Assembly: GCA_020061125.1 (NCBI GenBank)
Contig: JAGUYV010000078.1
Location: 1 to 42,021, forward strand
Length of the DNA: 42,021 nt
Origin: a bacterium
Lineage (GTDB): Bacteria; UBP15; UBA6099; DSWB01
Direction of reading: 5' to 3'
In this document: in pieces, positions 32,876-40,325 of the stretch
Position numbering within the stretch: position 1 is the stretch's first letter
Layout: each line of letters begins with the position of its first letter
Position numbers and translations under genes: made by a program
The notes under the pieces: generated by a model
Database searches by the model: none
What the model was told of the DNA's origin: nothing
Seen by the model: the letters and a program-made list of their open reading frames with translations, nothing else

Positions 32876-33463
32876 TTACCGGCCCGCGAGCGCCAGCCCG
32901 GCGTCCAGCGCCTTGAGGTTTATGTCCAGAAGGCTTTCCTTCACCAGTTCCTTATACACTTTCACCCAGATGTTTTTCTTGATGGGCAGATACGCGGCGA
33001 GCACGCCCACAAGCACGGAATTGAACACGCGCTCGGTGCCGATCTCCCTGGCCACTTTGTTGGCGTCCACCACGAGAATGTTCTTTGTTTTCTGCTTCAC
33101 GCGGTCCAGCGTGTCGTCTGGATATTTCATGCCGCCGGACGCCACCGAGGGCGGATCCACGCGCAGGTCGTTGATGAGCGCCGTGGTTTGCGGTCCCGCG
33201 TAGTTCAGATAGCGAAGGATCTCCATGTACTCGAAGGACAGAATGTAATGCGCCGAGGTTTCGGGCACCAGGGGGGAATAGATTTTTTCGCCCGCGCGCA
33301 CATGCGCGGACACGGCCCCGCCGCGCTGCGCCATGCCGTGCACTTCGCTCTGCTTCACATCGTAGCCCGCGGCCACGAACGCCTGGGAAATGACTTTGCC
33401 GGCCAGGATGTTGCCCTGCCCGCCGACTCCCACGATCAGAATGTTGCAGTCTTCTTTGGCCAT
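32876..33463 (-). CDS. iorB: Indolepyruvate ferredoxin oxidoreductase, beta subunit
   Basis: A 195-residue protein of the pyruvate-ferredoxin oxidoreductase gamma-domain family. The opening [20 protein letters not shown] and [18 protein letters not shown] are the hallmark stretches. With IorA it oxidises indolepyruvate and other aryl pyruvates to aryl-acetyl-CoA, CO2 and reduced ferredoxin. The length is typical. The ribosome binding site is weak. It follows iorA by 31 nt and precedes a paaK-like gene by 71 nt. Confidence 0.95.
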   Translation of the reverse strand: MAKEDCNILIVGVGGQGNILAGKVISQAFVAAGYDVKQSEVHGMAQRGGAVSAHVRAGEKIYSPLVPETSAHYILSFEYMEILRYLNYAGPQTTALINDLRVDPPSVASGGMKYPDDTLDRVKQKTKNILVVDANKVAREIGTERVFNSVLVGVLAAYLPIKKNIWVKVYKELVKESLLDINLKALDAGLALAGR

Positions 33464-33494
33464 GTGTCGTCCATTCCGTTTCAGATAAGTATTG

Positions 33495-35270
33495 TCACTT
33501 TTTTGCGACTGCCTTTTTAGGCCGCGCCGCGGGCTGTTCGCCCTCGCGCACGATGGCGCCGAACCCGCACACCTGCGCGCACACGCCGCAGCCGTTGCAC
33601 AGGAAATTATTCACGAACGCCTTGCCTCCGCGCCGGGTCAGCGCCGGGCAGTTGATGCGCAGGCACGACCCGCACTCCGTGCAGAGGTCCTCGTGCACCA
33701 CGAACGGCGTCTTCTTTTTCTGCCGGGTCATGAGCGGACACGGCGCGCTGGAGATGATCACCGACGGCTCCTCGATTTCGAGTTCCCGTTTCAGCACCGC
33801 CCGCGTTTCCTTGATTTTGAATGGGTCCACCACGAACACGCGCTCGATGCCGAGCGCCTTGACCACGGCCGCGATGTCCACGGCTTTGGTCGGCTCGCCC
33901 TTGATGGTGAAGCCCGTGGCCGGGTGCTGCTGGCCGCCGGTCATGGCCGTGGTGCGGTTGTCCAGCACGGCAACGGTGTTCACGCCCTTGTTGTACGCCA
34001 TGTTCAGCACGCCGGTGAGGCCCGAGTGCAGGAAGGTGGAGTCGCCGAGCACGCCGATGGACTTCTGTTTCTTGTCGGCGCCTACGCGGCTGTAGCCGTG
34101 GGACACGCCGATGCTGGCGCCCATACAGACGCAGGCGTCGTGCATGCTCAACGGGGGCAGCACGCCCAGGGTGTAGCACCCGATGTCGCCGAACACAATG
34201 GGCTTGAGGGGCTTGGCCGCGGTATAGAACCCGCGGTGCGGGCAGCCCGCGCACAGGTTGGGAGGGCGCTGCGGCAGTTTGGAGGTGTCTTCAACGGGGT
34301 GGCGCTTGCGCTTCTTGCCGAAACCCTCGCGCACCACATCTGGGTTCAGCTCGTCCATCACGGGCAGCGCGGCCTTGCCCGTAACAGCCACGCCCAAGGC
34401 TTTGATCTGGTCTTCCATGAACGGCTCAAGCTCTTCCACCACGAAAACCTTGTCAACGCCGCGCGCGAACTTTTTGATCAATTTTTCCGGCAGGGGATGC
34501 GTCATGCCGAGCTTGAGGAATGATGCGTCCGGAAACACCTCGCGCGCATACTGGAACGCGACCCCGGCGCTGATCACGCCAAGGTTGCGGCTTCCCTTGA
34601 TGATCGTGTTCATGGGAGTGGTCTCGCTGTATTGCGCGAGGCGCCCCATGCGCTCGACCACGAACCGGTGGCGCATGCGTGCGAAGGCCGGCACCATGAC
34701 ATACTTCTGCGGGTTGCGCACGAACTCCTTCTGCTTCACGGCCTTGCGGCGGCCCATGGAAACCAGGGTGCGCGAGTGGCTCACGCGGGTGGTCACGCGC
34801 ACCATCACCGGCGTGTCGAACGCTTCGCTGATCTCGTACGCGAGCTTGATTAAATCCAGGGCTTCCTGGCTGTCGGAAGGTTCGAGCATGGGAACCTTTG
34901 CCAGGCGCGCGTAGTAGCGGTTGTCCTGCTCGTTCTGCGAGCTGTGCATGGACGGGTCGTCCGCACACAGCAGAACCAGGCCGCCGTTCACGCCCACATA
35001 GCTCAAGGTGCAGAACGGATCCGCGGCCACATTCAGCCCCACATGCTTCATGCACGCCAGGGCGCGCACGCCTCCGAGGGACGCGCCAATGGCCGACTCC
35101 AGCGCCACCTTCTCATTGGGCGCCCACTCGGCCTTGACCTCGTCATACTGCGCTATGGTTTCCGTGATCTCGGTGCTGGGCGTTCCAGGATACGCGGCGG
35201 CGAAACCCACGCCCGCCTCCCAGGCGCCCCGCGCCACGGCTTCATTTCCTGTCAGCAACACTTTTTTCAT
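33495..35270 (-). CDS. iorA: Indolepyruvate ferredoxin oxidoreductase, alpha subunit
   Basis: A 591-residue protein. The N-terminal pyrimidine-binding domain starts LLTGNEAVARGAWEAGVGFA; the TPP-binding domain includes GDIGCYTLGVLPPLSMHDAC, and GDSTFLHSGLTGVLNMAYNK. The C-terminus carries two ferredoxin-type iron-sulfur motifs with Cys 530, 533, 536, 541 and Cys 558, 561, 564, 568; the last is followed by Gly instead of the more common Pro. The enzyme is cytoplasmic and oxygen-sensitive. It is the first gene of the ten-gene cluster running to 24514. Its leader holds a 7-bp GC hairpin (CGCCCGC-GT-GCGGGCG at 35300-35315) without a T-run; I found no promoter that I would defend. Confidence 0.95.
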   Translation of the reverse strand: MKKVLLTGNEAVARGAWEAGVGFAAAYPGTPSTEITETIAQYDEVKAEWAPNEKVALESAIGASLGGVRALACMKHVGLNVAADPFCTLSYVGVNGGLVLLCADDPSMHSSQNEQDNRYYARLAKVPMLEPSDSQEALDLIKLAYEISEAFDTPVMVRVTTRVSHSRTLVSMGRRKAVKQKEFVRNPQKYVMVPAFARMRHRFVVERMGRLAQYSETTPMNTIIKGSRNLGVISAGVAFQYAREVFPDASFLKLGMTHPLPEKLIKKFARGVDKVFVVEELEPFMEDQIKALGVAVTGKAALPVMDELNPDVVREGFGKKRKRHPVEDTSKLPQRPPNLCAGCPHRGFYTAAKPLKPIVFGDIGCYTLGVLPPLSMHDACVCMGASIGVSHGYSRVGADKKQKSIGVLGDSTFLHSGLTGVLNMAYNKGVNTVAVLDNRTTAMTGGQQHPATGFTIKGEPTKAVDIAAVVKALGIERVFVVDPFKIKETRAVLKRELEIEEPSVIISSAPCPLMTRQKKKTPFVVHEDLCTECGSCLRINCPALTRRGGKAFVNNFLCNGCGVCAQVCGFGAIVREGEQPAARPKKAVAKK

Positions 35271-35510
35271 GAATCGGAACAGTCCTTTGTTTTTTGTAAC
35301 GCCCGCGTGCGGGCGCCCCGCGGCAATTTAAAAATACTATATCAATAAGAAAGACGCCGCCAGCATGTTAAAAACTAATTTATTGGCCCCAAACCCGAGA
35401 TTCAATAATTTTTTCAAAGATGAGCGATGAAAATGGCCGCGCCGGGGCGGGGTATCACATAAAACAGAACATGGAAAACGATGACCGTCCACGCTACGCC
35501 GGAATTTCAT

Positions 35511-35535
35511 CCCAAATTCGCCGTTGGAATTTGGG
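35511..35535. repeat. Perfect 9-bp hairpin
   Basis: CCCAAATTC, loop GCCGTTG, GAATTTGGG. No T-run follows on either strand, so it is not a normal terminator. It abuts the long inverted repeat at 35538. Confidence 0.7.
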
Positions 35536-35537
35536 TG

Positions 35538-35653
35538 GCAATCGCAAGAAGGCATGAGACGCAAGGCAGCAGGCGCATTTTTGCAGTGAATAGCTCTGCG
35601 GTTCATGAACAAATGCGCCGGTAACGCAGCGAATCGTGCCTTGTTGCGATTGC
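35538..35653. repeat. Long imperfect inverted repeat (MITE- or REPIN-like)
   Basis: The first 43 nt and the reverse complement of the last 43 nt match at about three quarters of positions, best at the ends (GCAATCGCAA, AAGGCA) and the inner part (GGCGCATTT), and the similarity goes on to a 10-nt centre. No target duplication is visible at the edges and no protein is encoded. Confidence 0.65.
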
Positions 35654-35654
35654 A

Positions 35655-35690
35655 GGATTCGTCAAATCTTTCGCTTCTATTGACGAATCC
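35655..35690. repeat. Perfect 11-bp inverted repeat
   Basis: GGATTCGTCAA, 14 nt, TTGACGAATCC. It begins one base after the long inverted repeat and is not followed by a T-run. Its TTGACG could act as a -35 box, but no -10 at suitable distance was found. Confidence 0.7.
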
Positions 35691-35997
35691 GGGTTCATGC
35701 GGGAATGGCGCAAAGGATTACAGTCATGTTGGGCGGCATGATGCGCGGAACCGGAACAACGGATTGCATGCCATGATGACTTCATCGTTCCGGCAATCCT
35801 GGAATGCATTTAAAAAAATACCGTGAAGCGCCACAATGGGTAGTCCCGGCGCATCACGGATTGTTTTTTTCCCGATAGGCTAGCTGAAATTAGCGATCAA
35901 TTAATTCCAACTAAAGAACGGCCATGTTCAGACACGGCGCAATCCCTCGGAAGGCAAATGTCCGAACAGATTCACATTGCGGGCGACGGCGGCCTGA

Positions 35998-36282
35998 TCA
36001 GACCTTTTTGCCGGAGCCTTTTTTGCGGCCGCGCTTGCGCGGCTCGGGGCGCGTCTTCTTGATTTTGACATCTTCGCCCACGGCCTTTTTGGCCATGGTC
36101 TTCAGATCGATGTCATAAAGCTCGGAGAACACGTAAGCCGCTTTGAGCGAAAGTTTGCGCTCATTGCGCTCGATCCTGGAGATCGTGGTCTTGTCGAGCG
36201 AGTCGCCGCTCATTTCCACGATGTCCCGGATGGTGAGCCCCTGTTTGAGCCTCTGGTTTCTGATGTACTTTCCGAAATCCAT
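35998..36282 (-). CDS. XRE-family helix-turn-helix regulator with basic tail
   Basis: A 94-residue protein. Residues 5-60 are a Cro/CI-type helix-turn-helix (YIRNQRLKQGLTIRDIVEMS, then KTTISRIERNERKLSLKAA). The last 20 residues are strongly basic (KKTRPEPRKRGRKKGSGKK), which would add non-specific DNA binding. Small XRE proteins of this kind are usually transcriptional repressors; the target is unknown. AAGGGTG lies about 7 nt before the ATG. It is a single gene between the palindrome-rich region and the tRNA. The basic tail echoes that of the HARE-type protein at 36944-37513. Confidence 0.88.
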   Translation of the reverse strand: MDFGKYIRNQRLKQGLTIRDIVEMSGDSLDKTTISRIERNERKLSLKAAYVFSELYDIDLKTMAKKAVGEDVKIKKTRPEPRKRGRKKGSGKKV

Positions 36283-36412
36283 GGTATCACCCTTCTTTCT
36301 GTAATAGTGCCCTATGTTAACCGTGCGCCCGCGCAGACCCCGGGCCGAGGCGCGGACGATTCCGGTTTAACCCGATGCGAATCTAACTGTCAGAGTTTCG
36401 GATTGTCTCCTA

Positions 36413-36486
36413 TGCGCCCGAGGCGATTCGAACGCCTGGCCTTGAGTTCCGGAGACTCACGCTCTATCCAACTGAGCTACGGGCGC
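36413..36486 (-). tRNA. tRNA-Arg (anticodon CCG)
   Basis: The 74-nt minus-strand sequence folds as a full cloverleaf: acceptor GCGCCCG/CGGGCGC, D stem GCTC/GAGC, anticodon stem TGAGT/ACTCA with loop CTCCGGA (anticodon CCG, codon CGG), a five-base variable loop, T stem AGGCG/CGCCT with TTCGAAT loop, and discriminator A. The CCA end is not encoded. Confidence 0.97.
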
Positions 36487-36550
36487 GATTTTGATATATG
36501 CTTCCGCTGCTTGCGCAGGCGTTCGCGTGTTGCCCGGCTTCTGCCGGGGG

Positions 36551-36739
36551 TCAAGCCTGTATGTTCACAATGCGGCCCACGCCGAACACGCTGATATCCG
36601 GCACCTTCAGCGGCTTCTGCGCAATAGCCTGCTGCTCGGCGCTGGCCTGCAATGTCGCCATCATCACACTGGCCTGGGCGCCGGGCGTTCCGTTCGTGAA
36701 TACCCCTGGGCTGTATGGCCCAACTTCCGTGGTTGACAT
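36551..36739 (-). CDS. Small protein, possibly of the YjfB-like motility family
   Basis: A 62-residue protein opening MSTTEVGPYSPGVFTNGTPG, with one central amphipathic helix, QASVMMATLQASAEQQAIAQ, and a short Gly/Val-rich end. The helix and size recall small YjfB-type putative motility proteins, but the similarity is too slight to assert; otherwise it is unknown. It has no Cys and no signal peptide. The gene looks real: GGAGGAG stands about 5 nt before the ATG and a strong promoter lies upstream at 36799-36826. Its stop is followed at once by a CCCGGC-TTCT-GCCGGG hairpin (36533-36548) and then the tRNA gene, with which it may share a transcript. Confidence 0.7.
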   Translation of the reverse strand: MSTTEVGPYSPGVFTNGTPGAQASVMMATLQASAEQQAIAQKPLKVPDISVFGVGRIVNIQA

Positions 36740-36788
36740 GCCTGACTCCTCCGGGAATCAATTGTCTACAGCCTTGTTAGTAGTAGTG

Positions 36789-36831
36789 CCAGCTTGATTT
36801 TATAAAGTATTGCAAAACCTTGTCAAGCTGG
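36789..36831 (-). promoter_or_regulatory. Promoter of the small protein gene, framed by a perfect inverted repeat
   Basis: Minus strand: TTGACA (36826-36821), 16 nt, TATAAA (36804-36799). The core promoter is framed by a perfect 9-bp inverted repeat, CCAGCTTGA (36789-36797) and TCAAGCTGG (36823-36831); one arm overlaps the -35 box and the other lies just past the -10. This layout suits a repressor that binds two half-sites. Confidence 0.75.
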
Positions 36832-36943
36832 ATGCCAAAACTTTACCGCCTACGGGTATCATACATGAAACCGGAGCCGGATGGAACAAAAAAGATTTGC
36901 GCCAAGCCTTTAGAGCAACAATTTCCGCCCTGTCGCGTTTCGG

Positions 36944-37513
36944 CTATTTCGCGGCCGGCGCCTTTTTGGCCGCCTTCTTTTTGGCGGGCGCCTTCTTGGC
37001 CGGAGCTTTTTTGGCCGCGGGCGCGGCTTTCTTTTTGGCCGTGGCCTTGGCTGCGGCCTTTTTGCGTCCCGGCCCCTTTTTGGGGCCTGTCTTCCTGGCG
37101 GGCGCGGCTTTGTCCGCTCCCGCGATCAGCTTGTATTCGCCGGGCGCGGTCTTCTGAAACTTGCCGCTGTTGTTGAGTGAAACAGTTATGACCGCATAAA
37201 AGTTCTTAGCGCGCGTTTTTACATTTTTGTCCTTGAGCAAAATATTCTTGATGTCGGTGACCTTCATGGGGCCGCCGCCGTGTTCTTTGACAATTTCCTC
37301 GATCTGATCAATGAGGGGTCTTCGTTTGGCGCCGCCCTTGCTGGTGAGCGAGGCCGTCTTGCGGCTCACCGCGCCGATCTCCTTGTCGAGATCCAGCAAC
37401 GCCCTGTCGAGGCGCTCCACTTCTTTTTCGAGCTTGGCGATCCGGCGCGCGAACCGGTCCATTCCCGTTGCTTCCTGCAGATCTTTTTTCAAGCGTGACG
37501 TCAGGCTGGCCAT
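36944..37513 (-). CDS. HARE-HTH domain protein with histone H1-like Lys/Ala-rich tail
   Basis: About 189 residues in three parts: a coiled coil (about 20-50, RRIAKLEKEVERLDRALLDL), a winged-helix region of HARE type (about 65-130, with PLIDQIEEIVKEHGGGPMKV and FYAVITVSLNNSGKFQKTAP), and a tail of about 55 residues made of Lys, Ala and Pro repeats (KKAPAKKAPAKKK). The tail resembles bacterial H1-like proteins (Hc1, AlgP, BpH1) that bind DNA without sequence preference. The protein is probably a chromatin-associated, dimeric DNA-binding protein. The ATG at 37513 is preferred since AAAGG lies about 11 nt upstream, overlapping the in-frame GTG at 37525. The tail's repeats make the DNA here prone to slippage. 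It has its own promoter with a palindrome at the start site. Confidence 0.82.
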   Translation of the reverse strand: MASLTSRLKKDLQEATGMDRFARRIAKLEKEVERLDRALLDLDKEIGAVSRKTASLTSKGGAKRRPLIDQIEEIVKEHGGGPMKVTDIKNILLKDKNVKTRAKNFYAVITVSLNNSGKFQKTAPGEYKLIAGADKAAPARKTGPKKGPGRKKAAAKATAKKKAAPAAKKAPAKKAPAKKKAAKKAPAAK

Positions 37514-37539
37514 AGGCTTTTTCACCTTTCATTCATATT

Positions 37540-37581
37540 ATGAACCGGGTTCATTATACCCTTGCGCTTTGAATAACGCAA
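37540..37581 (-). promoter_or_regulatory. Promoter and palindromic operator of the HARE-H1 gene
   Basis: Minus strand: TTGCGT (37581-37576), 17 nt, TATAAT (37558-37553), predicting a start near 37546. A palindrome, ATGAACC-G-GGTTCAT (37540-37554), covers the start site and touches the -10, a classical repressor position. The leader to the ATG at 37513 is about 33 nt. Confidence 0.75.
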
Positions 37582-37714
37582 TAATATGGAACAATTTACT
37601 ATATCGCATACCCGCGCCGGTTAATTGGCGCCTCCGCCGCCCCGCGCAATAACAGCGGCACGGCATTTAATAATCCTGTGCGCCGCAATGCGCGGGCACG
37701 CGCCCGGCCCGGCA

Positions 37715-38494
37715 TTACTCGCTGAACATTGAGCGCGGCAGATTGAGCATTATGTAGGATATATTCTTTTCGTTTAATTCGACGGCGATCTTTTTTTGCT
37801 CGCCGATGAGCACGGGAATTAGCCAGCGGTAAAGGCTGCCTGTGTTCACATCCGAAGCATTGGGCCTGAACCAGTCCACCCACAGCACGTAACTGCCCTC
37901 GGGAATGCCCGAAACGGAGAACACCCCGTTGTCAATATCCGTGAAGCCCGCGCTTATGGTGAAGCCCGCAAGGGCCTGCTCCATGCCAAGACCGCAACTG
38001 CCGTAATCGTCCGAGGAGGCGCATGCGATGCTTTTTTTCGCGGCCAGGGGTTTGTTGGCCAATGCGATCACGCCGTCTCTCATGGCTGCGGCTTCCTTGG
38101 GAGCATCGGAGGGGATATGATCCAGTGATAAAATCCTGACCGGAATTTTGAGCGCCTTTTCGATTCTGCCGTCGGCGAATTTCACATAGACCTGTCCGGT
38201 GATCCTGCCGGGGCCGAAGAGCGCGGCCAGGGAGTCGCTGACGCAAAGATCCATGCATGCCATTCCTTCGGAACGGGGAATCACGCCATCCTGGATGCGT
38301 TCCACGCACCCCACATAACAATTCTGTGTCATGAGCGCCCTTTGAATATCCTCTCTGGAAAGAGACTTCTCGGCCGCGGGGGCAGGCTGCGCTTTAGCTT
38401 CGGTTGCTTTTGCGTGTGCGGCCGGAGCCATGGCCAGAACCATGCACAGCGCAGCGGCGCCAATGAGTCCAAACTTGTTGAACAAATTTTTCAT
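37715..38494 (-). CDS. Secreted protein with twin CX3C motif, function unknown
   Basis: About 259 residues with a signal peptide (MKNLFNKFGLIGAAALCMVL, cleavage probably after AAHA near residue 28). A helical segment then carries two CX3C motifs 16 residues apart: Cys 59, Cys 63, Cys 80 and Cys 84, a pattern that suggests two disulfides across a helical hairpin. Two more cysteines come later in ACASSDDYGSCG. The C-terminal half is strand-rich and has a GIPEGSYVLWVDWF stretch like the prealbumin-type domains of surface proteins. No family was recognised. GGAG lies 6 nt before the ATG at 38494. It follows the TPR gene by 78 nt, both proteins are exported, and they may work together. Confidence 0.8.
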   Translation of the reverse strand: MKNLFNKFGLIGAAALCMVLAMAPAAHAKATEAKAQPAPAAEKSLSREDIQRALMTQNCYVGCVERIQDGVIPRSEGMACMDLCVSDSLAALFGPGRITGQVYVKFADGRIEKALKIPVRILSLDHIPSDAPKEAAAMRDGVIALANKPLAAKKSIACASSDDYGSCGLGMEQALAGFTISAGFTDIDNGVFSVSGIPEGSYVLWVDWFRPNASDVNTGSLYRWLIPVLIGEQKKIAVELNEKNISYIMLNLPRSMFSE

Positions 38495-38572
38495 GTCGTT
38501 CTCCAATTCAATATTGCACGGGCAAATTCAAGTTTATTGACAAGAGTATGCGGATGTCAACATATGCGCCGC

Positions 38573-39883
38573 TCACCGTTCATCGCTCGGAAGCTTGATG
38601 CGAGCCAGCGCCCGCGCGCGCACGATCTCGAGTTCGCTGTTGAGCTCCGTGTCAGCAGGGTCCAGCAAAGCGGCCGCATGCAGGTACGGCAATGCGCGGT
38701 CCGGTCTGCCGAAACGATCAAACGCAGCGCCGATCTTACGCAGCCATTCAACGCGCTCCGGGTCCGTGTACAGGGCGTCCAACAGCGCGGCCGCATTGCC
38801 CGCGTCCGCGGCGTCCAGCATGCACTGCTTCCAGTCGAACGGAATAGCTGGCTGCTGCGCATTATCGGCAGCGCGCGCCTTTTCCTGCATTTCTCGCACG
38901 CCGCACAGCGCTTCCCTGGCACGGACATGCAGCGGATCGGTCTCGATGGCCTTTTCGAGCAGAGCCGCGGCGCCGTCCGCATCCTGAAACGCTTCCATGC
39001 GCGTGATCGCCGCCACGGTCTGAATTTCGGGATCTCCCGGATGTTGCGAGGCAAGTTCCAAAGCCGCTGCCGCGGCCTGCAAATATTCCTTGCTTTTGCG
39101 CAAAGTGTTCACGGCTTCGAGTCCGCCCTGCGCTTCTTTAGTCTCACGGCGAGCGCGAGTCATCAGCGGGGCGATGGCGTCGAGCGCTTCGGCGCGGGTT
39201 TCGAGACTCTGCGGGTTGGCTTCCGAGTTCAGTATGTATGCGAGGTTCAACTCCCGGACCGCGCGCACGGGCGCGCCGCTTTGCAGGAGCGCGGTCCCGA
39301 GCCGGATGTGAAAGGAAACGCTGCCCGGCGCCAGCAGTACGCAGGCTTCCATGGCCTGCGCGGCAATGTCGAACCGGCCGGCTTCAAACGCCGCGGCCGA
39401 CTGGATGACCCGCAAATCCGGCCTGCCGGGGCTTATGGCCACGGCGCGCGACGCGGCCACCATCGCCATATCGAGCGTGGCTGTTGCCGCGGCTGCGGGA
39501 TCCGTGCGCCGGCTGGATAACAGGGCCGCGGCCGACTGCGCATGCGCGTCCGCAAGATCCGGCGCAAGCCCCAGGGCCGCTCCGAAACTGTCAAGAGCCA
39601 AGTCGAATTCCTGCCGGTCCATGGCCGCAATCCCGGCCAGGTAATGGCCCAGGGGATCCTCGGGATGCGCGGCCACATAGGCACGGATGCGCGCGGGCAT
39701 AACCTCGATGCGGCCTTTGAGCGTCATGGATTCATATCCGGCCGCAAGCGCCTGGAACTCCGCGCTCACGGGATAATCCGGCAAATCCGCCGCAAGCGCT
39801 GGAGACACAAAAACAATCAACAGCGCCGTGGCCGCCGCCAGCGCGCATGCAATCCGTGTTTTCAACGCCAAGCGTGTTTTCAT
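38573..39883 (-). CDS. Exported tetratricopeptide-repeat protein
   Basis: About 436 residues. A signal peptide (MKTRLALKTRIACALAAATA, cleavage probably after ALAA near residue 32) is followed by helical repeats of TPR type, for example GHYLAGIAAMDRQEFDLALD with FGAALGLAPDLADAHAQSAA, and near the end PDRALPYLHAAALLDPADTE. TPR proteins act as scaffolds; no catalytic part is visible. The ATG at 39883 fits the signal peptide. There is no Shine-Dalgarno and a perfect TATAAT ends 9 nt upstream, so the mRNA is probably near-leaderless. It is likely co-transcribed with the twin-CX3C protein gene downstream. Confidence 0.85.
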   Translation of the reverse strand: MKTRLALKTRIACALAAATALLIVFVSPALAADLPDYPVSAEFQALAAGYESMTLKGRIEVMPARIRAYVAAHPEDPLGHYLAGIAAMDRQEFDLALDSFGAALGLAPDLADAHAQSAAALLSSRRTDPAAAATATLDMAMVAASRAVAISPGRPDLRVIQSAAAFEAGRFDIAAQAMEACVLLAPGSVSFHIRLGTALLQSGAPVRAVRELNLAYILNSEANPQSLETRAEALDAIAPLMTRARRETKEAQGGLEAVNTLRKSKEYLQAAAAALELASQHPGDPEIQTVAAITRMEAFQDADGAAALLEKAIETDPLHVRAREALCGVREMQEKARAADNAQQPAIPFDWKQCMLDAADAGNAAALLDALYTDPERVEWLRKIGAAFDRFGRPDRALPYLHAAALLDPADTELNSELEIVRARALARIKLPSDER

Positions 39884-39892
39884 ATTGACCAA

Positions 39893-39921
39893 ATTATAGC
39901 GGCGAACGGCAAACCGCAAAC
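39893..39921 (-). promoter_or_regulatory. -10 box directly upstream of the TPR gene
   Basis: Minus strand TATAAT (39898-39893), 9 nt before the ATG. The -35 is weak: GTTTGC, TTTGCG or TTGCGG at 17, 16 or 15 nt. The implied start site is 2-4 nt before the start codon. Confidence 0.5.
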
Positions 39922-40065
39922 GCATTGCGCAACGAACGCTTTTTTTTCCGGCAAGAGCACTCCCAACAATCGCTGTAAAAAAATTTCACCGCGCCGGAAC
40001 ATTTTCCCGAATCGCGCTATTATTATTCGTGATGCCGCGAGCAGGAAACACACGGCTCAAGGGAT

Positions 40066-40094
40066 TTGTCTCATGTCCTGCGGCACATTATAAT
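40066..40094 (+). promoter_or_regulatory. Sigma-70-type promoter of a short transcription unit
   Basis: TTGTCT (40066-40071), 17 nt, TATAAT (40089-40094). The -10 is perfect and the -35 has four of six bases. The start is expected near 40101, about 180 nt before a strong terminator at 40253-40280, which defines a short RNA. Confidence 0.72.
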
Positions 40095-40143
40095 GAGAGC
40101 AATAAATCTAAAATTACAGAGCTTTGAAAAGGGGGTGGAAACC

Positions 40144-40224
40144 ATGTTCACGCACAAATGGATGCTTCGGGCGACGGCCCACTGCAAAGAGGGTTGTTCA
40201 AGCTGGTCCCGGGCACGACCCTAA
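40144..40224 (+). CDS. Small ORF of 26 codons within a short transcript (peptide or leader)
   Basis: The ATG at 40144 has a very strong AGGGGGTGG 5 nt upstream and opens a 26-codon frame beginning MFTHKWMLRATAHCKEGCSS and ending in an Arg-rich SRARP. It has two cysteines four apart (HCKEGC). It lies in an RNA of about 180 nt with its own promoter and terminator. The RNA itself can fold: GGGTTGT pairs with ACGACCC, while GGGTTG could alternatively pair with CAACCC further on, and CCGGG with CCCGG. So the unit may be a small protein gene, a structured regulatory RNA or a leader in front of the radical SAM gene. No family was recognised. A peptide substrate of the radical SAM protein is possible but speculative. 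Confidence 0.5.
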   Translation: MFTHKWMLRATAHCKEGCSSWSRARP

Positions 40225-40252
40225 ACTGCCTGCAACCCGGAAAAACACAAGA

Positions 40253-40280
40253 GCGGGGAACCAATGGTTCCCCGCTTTTT
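40253..40280 (+). terminator. Intrinsic terminator of the short transcription unit
   Basis: A perfect 10-bp stem, GCGGGGAACC, loop AAT, GGTTCCCCGC, followed by five T. It is strong and lies between the small ORF and the radical SAM gene, whose start codon is 58 nt downstream. Confidence 0.88.
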
Positions 40281-40325
40281 GTATGCCCGGATCCGGCGCC
40301 CGTTCCCCCATCATCAAACACCGCA

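Larger units (their letters stand above)
35271..35997. other. Gene-free, palindrome-rich region upstream of iorA
   Basis: About 730 nt with no credible gene: the open frames are short, lack ribosome binding sites and resemble nothing. It instead holds several inverted repeats (listed separately at 35511-35535, 35538-35653 and 35655-35690) and a further tangled set at about 35740-35800, where CCGGAAC/GTTCCGG and GGATTGC/GCAATCC interleave. The promoter of iorA must lie here. Confidence 0.55.

Noticed and set aside
35300-35315. Terminator in the iorA leader
   Set aside because: The GC hairpin has no T-run on either strand.
40101-40280. Cyclic-di-GMP (GEMM) or other known riboswitch in front of the radical SAM gene
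   Set aside because: A few words such as ACGCACA and CCTAAAC recall GEMM, but the GGTAGC...GGGTTACC half is missing and the pairing scheme does not fit.
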